From contig NZ_QJSM01000012.1 of assembly GCF_003205235.1 (NCBI RefSeq), positions 1 to 41,264 of the forward strand: a DNA stretch of 41,264 nt. The letters run 5' to 3'. This DNA comes from Thermoplasma sp. Kam2015 (GTDB lineage Archaea > Thermoplasmatota > Thermoplasmata > Thermoplasmatales > Thermoplasmataceae). A model generated the notes under the pieces. The model did no database searches, had not been told where the DNA came from, and saw only the letters and a list, made by a program, of their open reading frames with translations. Positions 32,527 to 41,264 of this stretch are shown here, piece after piece; position 1 is the stretch's first letter; every line of letters starts with the position of its first letter. The translations under genes and the position numbers were made by a program.

Positions 32527-32745
32527 ATGGCATTCAGATTTACAGCTAAATTCATAACTGGTATTGTGGCTGTTGTATTCATAATAGTTGGTGGATACCT
32601 CTTCGGGCTTGTAATAAAGTCTGTGATCTCAAGCATAAACAGAGGAGAGTTCGAATGGGGACTTGCCTTGCTCGTTATAGGTATAATAGCACTTGTTGTA
32701 ATAATACCAAAACCAAGGCTGAACGGCAGAAAGAAAGATCAATAA
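32527..32745 (+). CDS. small two-helix membrane protein
   Basis: A 72-residue protein with two transmembrane helices (FITGIVAVVFIIVGGYLFGLVI and GLALLVIGIIALVVIIP) joined by a short loop with the acidic GEFEW and ending in a basic tail (KPRLNGRKKDQ), hence probably both ends inside. GGAGG at 32516-32520 lies 6 bases before the ATG and supports the start. I know no function. It is convergent with the S66 peptidase gene, 9 bp apart. Similar tiny proteins often modulate larger membrane complexes, but that is inference. Confidence 0.7.
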   Translation: MAFRFTAKFITGIVAVVFIIVGGYLFGLVIKSVISSINRGEFEWGLALLVIGIIALVVIIPKPRLNGRKKDQ

Positions 32746-32754
32746 TGCAATTTC

Positions 32755-33681
32755 TCAGTCAACCACATTTTCCAAAAGTTCAACATATGGTTCTTCATAG
32801 GATATCCTTACCTTTGCGTTGAGCGGTATCAGCATCTGATCCTCGCCATGCCCGAATGGAAGGCCGTATATGGATACCTTTTTCAGCGAGTTCATGTACA
32901 TCTCTATGATATCCTCGACAAATGGCATCGGATCCTCTGGATCCACATAGCTTTTGAACTCACCGAATGCGAATCCATCGAACTTATCAAGTATGCCAGC
33001 CAGTTTCATGGTAAAGAGGTATCTGTCTATATCACCAGAAGTAACTCCGGTGTCTTCTGCGAAAAGGATCTTTCCCTGTGAATCTGGAAGGTAACCTGTA
33101 CCGATCAGAGAGGCGAAGACCGAGAGATTTGTACCAACGCTTAGTCCTTCCACCCTGCCCTGTATTATATACCTGACTATCCTCTCCACATTGGAGTTGA
33201 GATGCGTGGTCTCCCCCTTCAGTATGTCGATAAAGTCTTTGAAATTGGATTTAGAAAACTCATCTGGATCGGCTGCAGGCATCGGGCCGTGAAACGTTAT
33301 GAGTGAAGATCTTGTGTTTAGGGCCAGATGAAGCGCGGTTATATCGCTATATCCCACGAATATCTTCGGGTGTTCTCTTATAGCGTCATAGTCTATAAGC
33401 GGGAGTATATGTATGGATCCATAGCCGCCTCTGGCACAGAATATGGCCTTGACATGATCATCCAGAAATGCCTCCATGAGCTCGTCTCTCCTGCTTGTAT
33501 CTGGTGCTGCAAGCTGGTTCATCTGCATCAATTTTTTTATGTTTCTGCCTAGGGTCACCTTATACCCAGATTTCTTGAGCCTAGATATTGATCTGGAAAG
33601 GTTCTTCATATCAGGTGCACTTGCCGGTGCTATTATCCTTATCTCGTCCCCTTCCTTCAGTCTTGGTGGTTTTATCCTCAT
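32755..33681 (-). CDS. S66-family LD-carboxypeptidase-like serine peptidase
   Basis: A 308-residue member of the S66 family (LdcA/MccF). The catalytic triad motifs are visible: nucleophile Ser in VGYSDIT (after FCARGGYGS), Glu in ILFAEDTG and His in YGLPFGHG. In bacteria LdcA removes D-Ala from murein tetrapeptides and MccF cleaves microcin C. Thermoplasma has no cell wall, so the natural substrate is more likely a peptide or acylated nucleotide, perhaps from other microbes. It is translationally coupled to the M20 amidohydrolase gene (ATGA overlap, with an AAGGAGG ribosome site at 33689-33695), so both may act on the same class of substrate. Confidence 0.88.
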   Translation of the reverse strand: MRIKPPRLKEGDEIRIIAPASAPDMKNLSRSISRLKKSGYKVTLGRNIKKLMQMNQLAAPDTSRRDELMEAFLDDHVKAIFCARGGYGSIHILPLIDYDAIREHPKIFVGYSDITALHLALNTRSSLITFHGPMPAADPDEFSKSNFKDFIDILKGETTHLNSNVERIVRYIIQGRVEGLSVGTNLSVFASLIGTGYLPDSQGKILFAEDTGVTSGDIDRYLFTMKLAGILDKFDGFAFGEFKSYVDPEDPMPFVEDIIEMYMNSLKKVSIYGLPFGHGEDQMLIPLNAKVRISYEEPYVELLENVVD

Positions 33682-34826
33682 CTCAACGCCTCCTTGAATT
33701 CGTTCTTGACTCTCTTCAACAGATCGCGATCCATCAGGATCTTGCGTGTGGCCGCCACAGTGGCATCTATTGCCCTGAACAGAGCGTCAGCGGCCCTCTC
33801 TGGGTCAGCTGCCAGCCTGAACTCCTCCGTATGTGCCGGTATGGATGGCTGAACTATCTTCACGTCGATGTGGCCTGTGGGAATCACATGGCTTATGTTT
33901 GCCTCATCTGTGCTCCCCATGGCAGGCTCGCTTATCCTGTGGATATTCACTGGATTTATTCCGATGGATCTGAGTCCCTCCTCCAGCGTATTATCTATCG
34001 CTTCATTGCTGATATATTCATCGTAAACCGGAGTAAGATCTTTAATCCTGAGATCACAGCCGTGCATCCTGGCTATGCTCTCTATGGTTTCCTTTGCTCT
34101 CGTAGCCAGATCTTCCAGATAGCTGCGCTTAGAAGACCGCAGATCGATCTCCATCAGAGATCTGTCAGGTATAACGTTCGAAGCCTTTCCCCCTTCCTTT
34201 ATTATCATACCTATAACTGGTCTCTTCAGATCCGATATTGAGGATCTGAGGTTGTTGAGGGCGATATAGGTTTCAACGGCCGGTGCCAGTGCGTTTATTC
34301 CGAAATCCGGTCCGAGAAGGTGGGAGGCTTTCCCTATGAACTCAGCCTCTATTGTGAGATCGGCCAGAGACACGGAACCCACGGCCCATCTGTCGTCAGG
34401 ATGCATTCCTATGACAAAGTCTATGCCTCTGATCAAGCCCTTTTCAGCAAGAATCGCCTTGCTTCCGGCGTATGGGCCTATACCTTCCTCAGACGGTGTT
34501 CCGAAAACCGTTACCGACATTCCGAAGTCTTCACAAAGCGTGACGGCTGTTCCAAAGGCCCAAGCGGCTATCAGGTTATGCCCGCATGAGTGTCCGTTTG
34601 GAAGGGCGTCGTATTCCGCAAGCAATCCAACGGCATGGCCGCCCCTATCGCAGGTAGCCCTGAAGGCGGTCTCCATCCCCCCATAGGGCATCTCGACTGT
34701 GAAACCATGCTTGGAAAGATGTTCTGCAAGAAGCTTTGAACTTCTGTATTCCTGGCTTCCAAGCTCGGCATAATTATAGATCTTTCTGGAAACCTCGATT
34801 ACCTCGCTCTTTATCTCCTCTCTCAT
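33678..34826 (-). CDS. M20-family amidohydrolase/peptidase (ACY1L2-like)
   Basis: A 382-residue metallo-amidohydrolase of the M20D/ACY1L2-type. Metal-site motifs are AEYDALPNGHSCGHN (the GHxCGHN signature), PSEEGIGPYAGSKA (catalytic Glu-Glu) and GMHPDDRW. The dimerisation domain follows in the middle (residues about 170-290), and a final metal-ligand region SEPAMGSTDEANISHVIPTGHIDV is near residue 310. Relatives cleave amide bonds of N-acylated amino acids, aminobenzoyl-glutamate or dipeptides. It is the first gene of a two-gene unit with the S66 peptidase. A TATA-like TTTTAAGATAC lies 26 bp before the start. Confidence 0.88.
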   Translation of the reverse strand: MREEIKSEVIEVSRKIYNYAELGSQEYRSSKLLAEHLSKHGFTVEMPYGGMETAFRATCDRGGHAVGLLAEYDALPNGHSCGHNLIAAWAFGTAVTLCEDFGMSVTVFGTPSEEGIGPYAGSKAILAEKGLIRGIDFVIGMHPDDRWAVGSVSLADLTIEAEFIGKASHLLGPDFGINALAPAVETYIALNNLRSSISDLKRPVIGMIIKEGGKASNVIPDRSLMEIDLRSSKRSYLEDLATRAKETIESIARMHGCDLRIKDLTPVYDEYISNEAIDNTLEEGLRSIGINPVNIHRISEPAMGSTDEANISHVIPTGHIDVKIVQPSIPAHTEEFRLAADPERAADALFRAIDATVAATRKILMDRDLLKRVKNEFKEALR

Positions 34827-34970
34827 CTACCTGAAGTATAAATGCACGTATCTTAAAACTTTTCCATCTAGTCTTCTTCGCTCCCGGGCCTATGGTTTGA
34901 AGCCTCAATAAGCACGATCAATCTGTTACGCAGACGCTGTATCTCAAAATGTCGTAGAAAGTCTGGATCA

Positions 34971-34980
34971 CATTTATAGA
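34971..34980 (+). promoter_or_regulatory. TATA box of the AMMECR1-MEMO operon
   Basis: CATTTATAGA is centred 26 bp before the ATG at 35002, supporting a leaderless AMMECR1 transcript. The 34827-34970 stretch contains an ORF-like but start-less minus-strand frame, which is considered noise. Confidence 0.5.
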
Positions 34981-35001
34981 ATGATTTAGCATGATCTTAC
35001 T

Positions 35002-35607
35002 ATGTCCATGGCTGAAGTTGATATAGACCTTGATATAGGGACCAAGGCGGTGAAGCTTGCAAGATCCGCCGCTTCATCTTATCTTAGGGATGAGAAGCTC
35101 CCAGATCCTCCTGGTGACCCAATATTTCAGGAGAAGCACGGCGTGTTCACCACGATCAACACTTACCCTGACAACATGCTCAGAGGCTGTATAGGTTTCC
35201 CAGAACCCTACTATAACCTCGGCGAGGGTATAATCAGAAGCAGCATATATGCGGCAACTGAAGATCCACGCTTTGAACCGATGAAACCAGAGGAGTTAAA
35301 GCATGTAACCTTTGAGGTGTCCATACTCACGCAGCCGATTGAGATAACAGTCAACCCTGAGGATCGGCCTAAGGCTGTACATATAGGCAGGGATGGCCTG
35401 ATAGCAGTCTACAATGGCGCCAGCGGTTTGCTACTGCCTCAGGTGGCTACGGAATACAGAATGAACCCAGAGCAATTTCTGGAGGCTCTATGCGAGAAGG
35501 CAGGGCTCTGGGAAGGGTGCTGGAAATACAGGAAGGTGAAGATCAGCAAGTTCCAGGCCACGGTGTTCGGTGAAAAGGAGCCTGAGGGGGTGATAGAAAG
35601 ACGATGA
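35002..35607 (+). CDS. AMMECR1-domain protein
   Basis: A 201-residue protein that is essentially one AMMECR1 domain. The diagnostic LRGCIGF motif (MLRGCIGFPEP) is present, along with GVFTTINTYPDNMLRG, AATEDPRFEPMKPEEL, VSILTQPIEI, GRDGLIAVYNGASGLLLPQVA and FLEALCEKAGLWEGCWK. The biochemical activity is unknown; structures show a possible nucleic-acid or ligand groove around the conserved six-residue motif. It overlaps the MEMO gene by four bases. AMMECR1 and MEMO proteins are known to be linked or fused in prokaryotes, together with a radical SAM protein in the AmmeMemoRadiSam system. Confidence 0.94.
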   Translation: MSMAEVDIDLDIGTKAVKLARSAASSYLRDEKLPDPPGDPIFQEKHGVFTTINTYPDNMLRGCIGFPEPYYNLGEGIIRSSIYAATEDPRFEPMKPEELKHVTFEVSILTQPIEITVNPEDRPKAVHIGRDGLIAVYNGASGLLLPQVATEYRMNPEQFLEALCEKAGLWEGCWKYRKVKISKFQATVFGEKEPEGVIERR

Positions 35608-36379
35608 GGAGACAGCCGGCTGTTGCCGGTTACTTCTATCCTGAAAGGAGGGATGAACTCTATTCCCTGCTCTCTTCATTTTCCGTACCTGAGCAGCATA
35701 TTGCCGGCAATGTTATAGGTACGGTTGTACCTCATGCGGGAATAATATACTCAGGACGCACCGCTATGTTTTCCTACAGGTCTATCCAGAGATCTGATGT
35801 CAGGAACTTCGTGATAATAGGCCCCAACCACAGGCCGGTAACGCCCTATGCGTCCATCTATCCATCGGGAAGATGGACCACGCCACTGGGGGATGCTGTG
35901 ATAAACGAAAAGATGGCAGAGGCGATTTACAGAAACTCAAACTATATAGTCAAGGACGAGGAATCGCATGCCATGGAGCATTCGGTGGAGGTGCAGATAC
36001 CATTTCTGCAGTTTTTGTTCGGGGATAGTTTCACGTTCGTACCCATCATACTCGGTGATCAGGAGATCGAGGTCGTCAAAGATATAAGCGAGGCACTGCT
36101 GAAGCTTGAAGATCCTTTCATACTCATAGCCAGCTCAGATTTCACGCATTACGAAGAGGCCAGAAGGGTTGAGAAGAAGGATATGGATCTGATCTCGGCC
36201 ATACTTGCGCTTGATCTGGACAAATTCTATTCTGTGCTTCGATCGGAAGATGTAACCGCTTGCGGCTACGGTGCTATAGCCATACTCATGTCCTATACGA
36301 AGAGTAGGGGCGGGCATATGGTGTTCATGAACCATTCAAACTCAGGAGACGTGACAGGCGATCATTCTGAGGTCGTAGG

Positions 36380-39306
<2,927 letters not shown>

Positions 39307-39350
39307 TTAGAAAAATAATCAAATATAATAATTTTAATGACAATAGGTAA

Positions 39351-39377
39351 AATTAAATATATTTAATTGGATCAATT
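39351..39377 (+). promoter_or_regulatory. palindromic operator overlapping the permease TATA box
   Basis: The perfect 18-bp palindrome AATTAAATATATTTAATT (39351-39368) is centred at about 39359, 22 bp before the permease ATG, so it contains the TATA box. A second dyad, AATTG-GAT-CAATT (39365-39377), overlaps its right arm and reaches to 4 bp before the start. A repressor bound here would block TBP access. The rest of 39265-39350, between hutU and this site, is AT-rich intergenic DNA with the hutU promoter. Confidence 0.6.
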
Positions 39378-39380
39378 GTT

Positions 39381-40667
39381 ATGCCATCCGAGAGACTGAA
39401 ACCAAATCAGATAGGTCTGGCTCAGGCGATATTCCAGGGCGTATCGTACGTTGCTCCAGCCGCTGATGTGGCTATACTGCTGATAATCACAGCTGGTTTT
39501 GCACTTGGAAGCACGCCCTTAGCCGCTCTGTTTGCATGGGCAGTTTATTTTCTCTTTCTGAATGCAAATTATCAGTTCTCAAGATTTACCGGCGGCGCAT
39601 CTGGATACTATGGATACGTGGCAAAATCCATAGGGCCTAGGGCAGGCTTCATAACGGCCATGTGGTACGTCATGTTCCAATTTTTCTCCCTTGCTGCATT
39701 CGGTCTTCTGGGCTTCGCCACCTTTCTTTATTATGTTTCGCCGGATCTGACACACATTGCGTACATCTGGATACTGTTTGTCGCCATAGTTGCATTTTTC
39801 ACCTTCTATCTAGGTTACAGGGGGCTTAGGCCTTCACTGAATTATTCAATGTTTAGCGCTTCCATTGAAATTGGGTTTCTGGTTCTCATGGGTATAATAA
39901 TCGCTGTGAAGGCCGGGTCTGCCAACACGATCGAGGTGTTCACGCTGAAACCCTTAGACGGCAACTTCTCCCTCCTTTTTTTCGCAATGATATTTTCGAT
40001 TCCGCTTTTCGCAGGATCTGGAACCGTGATAACACTGGCCGAAGAAACAAGGGGTTCCCTGAAGACCATAAAGAGATCAATTTGGATCTCCATGATCGTG
40101 CTTCTCATTGCTCTGCTCGTACCAGCATACGCCCTAACCGTTGGATACGGGGTTTCGAATATGGCCTCATTTTCTGGGCTGAGCGATCCGGGAATCATAA
40201 TATTTGAGAAATACGGAGGAATTGCAGCCGGGATCATCCTGATAATACTCACGGTGAACAGCTATCTGAGTTCAAATGTGTCGCTGATGTCATCTGTTTC
40301 ACGTGTCATATATTCTCTTGGTAGAGATGGTGTTCTTCCGAAGTCCGTTACAAAGATACATCCTAGGTACAGCTCTCCCTACATCGCGGTATTGATGCTT
40401 GAAGTCGGGGGAATAATTGTGGCCATCATACCTTCGCTTGCGTACGGCCCATTTGAAGGTGCACTTATACTGTTTTCTATAAACATATTTGCACTGCTCT
40501 TCACGCACATACTTGTGAACGCCTCTCTGCCCATATACGTGCGTAAGAATGGCAAGAAGATGAATCCCATTACCCACATTCTCCTGCCTGTAATTTCGAT
40601 ATTGATCGGTGGAATCGTAATATATTACTCTGCGGTTGCATCCATCGCCCAGGGAAACCGTTCCTGA
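39381..40667 (+). CDS. APC-family amino-acid permease, probably 3' truncated
   Basis: A 428-residue transporter of the APC superfamily. The N-terminal helix is interrupted by GVSYVAPAADVA, as in APC family unwound TM1 (GxSxxxP/A pattern). The TM6 region PLFAGSGTVITLAEETRG holds the consensus G/E motif of APC proteins (FAGFE...EExxxP). I count about 11 helices; the last is HILLPVISILIGGIVIYYSAVA, followed by a short hydrophilic end, whereas the family has 12. The stop is 4 bp from the stop of the tnpB copy, so the final helix may have been lost by the insertion. Divergent from hutUI, so a histidine or related amino-acid uptake role is plausible. Confidence 0.83.
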   Translation: MPSERLKPNQIGLAQAIFQGVSYVAPAADVAILLIITAGFALGSTPLAALFAWAVYFLFLNANYQFSRFTGGASGYYGYVAKSIGPRAGFITAMWYVMFQFFSLAAFGLLGFATFLYYVSPDLTHIAYIWILFVAIVAFFTFYLGYRGLRPSLNYSMFSASIEIGFLVLMGIIIAVKAGSANTIEVFTLKPLDGNFSLLFFAMIFSIPLFAGSGTVITLAEETRGSLKTIKRSIWISMIVLLIALLVPAYALTVGYGVSNMASFSGLSDPGIIIFEKYGGIAAGIILIILTVNSYLSSNVSLMSSVSRVIYSLGRDGVLPKSVTKIHPRYSSPYIAVLMLEVGGIIVAIIPSLAYGPFEGALILFSINIFALLFTHILVNASLPIYVRKNGKKMNPITHILLPVISILIGGIVIYYSAVASIAQGNRS

Positions 40668-40671
40668 AATA

Positions 40672-41264
40672 CTATGCATTATTATGCATTTCTTTCTTGC
40701 AGTCATTGGCATCCTCAACAATTACTTGATCTGGATGGTACAAGTAATCATTCTTCATAGAATGCCAAGAGGAACTGCCACTCACGGTAAACGGGGTACC
40801 GCAGAGGTCTAATCCACGGATAGAAATGGATAACGATGATAATCTATTCCTATCGTAGGTTAAACCACAGCTATTGCATTTGGATGCTTTCCAGATTGGG
40901 TGCTCTAATTTTCCACCACATACAGGACATTCAGAAGAAGTCCCCTCTGGATGTATATACAATGTTTTATTATTTGATTTATAATCTATAAATCCCTGGA
41001 ATAATCTGTACGGCCATCTGTTAATATCTGTTCTGAATTTTTTTGATCTATTTGGATTGTTTTTAGATTTATCGTTGTTTTTATCTTTATTGTTCTTTTT
41101 CTTTCCATTCTCCTTTATATTTGTTAAATCCTCAAATACAAAGGTCTTATCATCATTGTCCTTTACTAGTTCAGTTGTTAGTTTCTGCAGTCTATCCCTT
41201 ATGACATTTCTCTGCCTGTGCTTTGCCTCCTTTAATTTTCTATCCCTTTTTGCAGGATTCCTGA
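40672..41264 (-). CDS. tnpB: second TnpB, N-terminus beyond the window edge
   Basis: The C-terminal 196 residues of a TnpB with canonical motifs; the frame stays open to the window edge, so the start lies outside. Its partial sequence contains RuvC-II (FVFEDL, with the catalytic Glu), a Lys/Asn-rich insert (NGKKKNNKDKNNDKSKNNPNRSK), the WPYRLFQGFIDYKS helix, an intact zinc ribbon (CPVCGG...CNSCG) and the RuvC-III Asp in LTYDRNRLSSLSI. It is clearly a different lineage from the tnpB at 149, which lacks both the RuvC-II Glu and the ribbon. A downstream hairpin (40674-40689) may mark the right end. Gene callers using only the internal TTG start would shorten it to 96 residues. Confidence 0.88.
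   Translation of the reverse strand, partial: RNPAKRDRKLKEAKHRQRNVIRDRLQKLTTELVKDNDDKTFVFEDLTNIKENGKKKNNKDKNNDKSKNNPNRSKKFRTDINRWPYRLFQGFIDYKSNNKTLYIHPEGTSSECPVCGGKLEHPIWKASKCNSCGLTYDRNRLSSLSISIRGLDLCGTPFTVSGSSSWHSMKNDYLYHPDQVIVEDANDCKKEMHNNA
40674..40689. repeat. ATGCAT hairpin at the end of the second tnpB
   Basis: Two ATGCAT copies (40674-40679 and 40684-40689), each self-complementary, surround a TATT loop and include the tnpB stop codon region. It may belong to the right-end or guide-RNA structure. The insertion boundary is probably within or just left of it, since the permease stop is at 40665-40667. Confidence 0.4.

Noticed and set aside
34868-34996. A 43-codon minus-strand open frame (ending RPGSEED) upstream of the M20 gene
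   Set aside because: It has no start codon and follows a stop. A frame this long is expected by chance, and I recognise no homology.

Overview
The window looks like chromosomal DNA of a Thermoplasma-type euryarchaeon, most likely Thermoplasma acidophilum or a very close relative. The reasons are: an archaeal PolD small subunit, eL41, archaeal-type tRNAs (tRNA-Trp carries a box C/D-bearing intron), moderate GC, genes whose TATA box lies about 25 bp before the start codon (leaderless transcripts), a futalosine menaquinone pathway, and a B12/radical-SAM protein that I recognise as the family named after T. acidophilum Ta0216. The species call is inference from gene content, not a database match.

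Layout. 1-1412: a stand-alone tnpB insertion sequence. 1578-6431: a lipoamide-dehydrogenase-like flavoprotein, two membrane proteins (one with a disrupted 5' end) and the electron-transfer flavoprotein pair etfB-etfA. 6539-9130: a membrane glycosyltransferase convergent with tRNA pseudouridine synthase TruD. 9221-14092: a menaquinone (aminofutalosine) cluster, with mqnC and a B12/radical-SAM gene on the minus strand and mqnE-mqnA on the plus strand. 14149-16841: IMP dehydrogenase and an aldehyde-dehydrogenase fold protein that has lost its catalytic residues. 17045-20197: a DMT transporter, PolD small subunit and three small minus-strand genes, including a 22-residue ribosomal protein eL41 and a 59-residue ribbon-helix-helix-like protein. 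20339-24347: an MFS exporter, an ABC exporter pair and a phosphoribosyltransferase. 24492-25692: tRNA-Trp with intron, a 34-bp palindrome and two small proteins. 25877-29838: acyl-CoA synthetase, isovaleryl-type acyl-CoA dehydrogenase and MobA. 30008-32745: tRNA-Val, a second ABC exporter and a small membrane protein preceded by a possible leader peptide. 32755-36410: an S66 peptidase and M20 amidohydrolase pair, then the AMMECR1 and MEMO pair. 36380-40667: histidine degradation (hutI, hutU) divergent from an amino-acid permease. 40672-41264: a second, unrelated tnpB running off the right edge.

How the genes fit together. Respiration is a theme: acyl-CoA dehydrogenase passes electrons to ETF, which needs a quinone pool, and the mqn cluster makes that quinone. 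Histidine and branched-chain or fatty acyl catabolism fit a scavenger living on peptides. The peptidases and several transporters fit the same lifestyle. Both ends of the window are IS605-type tnpB elements without a tnpA. The right one seems to have removed the last membrane helix of the permease beside it.

The points most worth a second look are: the B12/radical-SAM gene embedded among the menaquinone genes, a candidate for making thermoplasmaquinone or methionaquinone; the tRNA-Trp intron, whose two guides obey the box-plus-five rule for positions 34 and 39; the pseudo-aldehyde dehydrogenase; the missed small genes; the 34-bp palindrome; the TnpB without the usual RuvC-II glutamate; and the broken 5' end of the membrane transporter at 3568.
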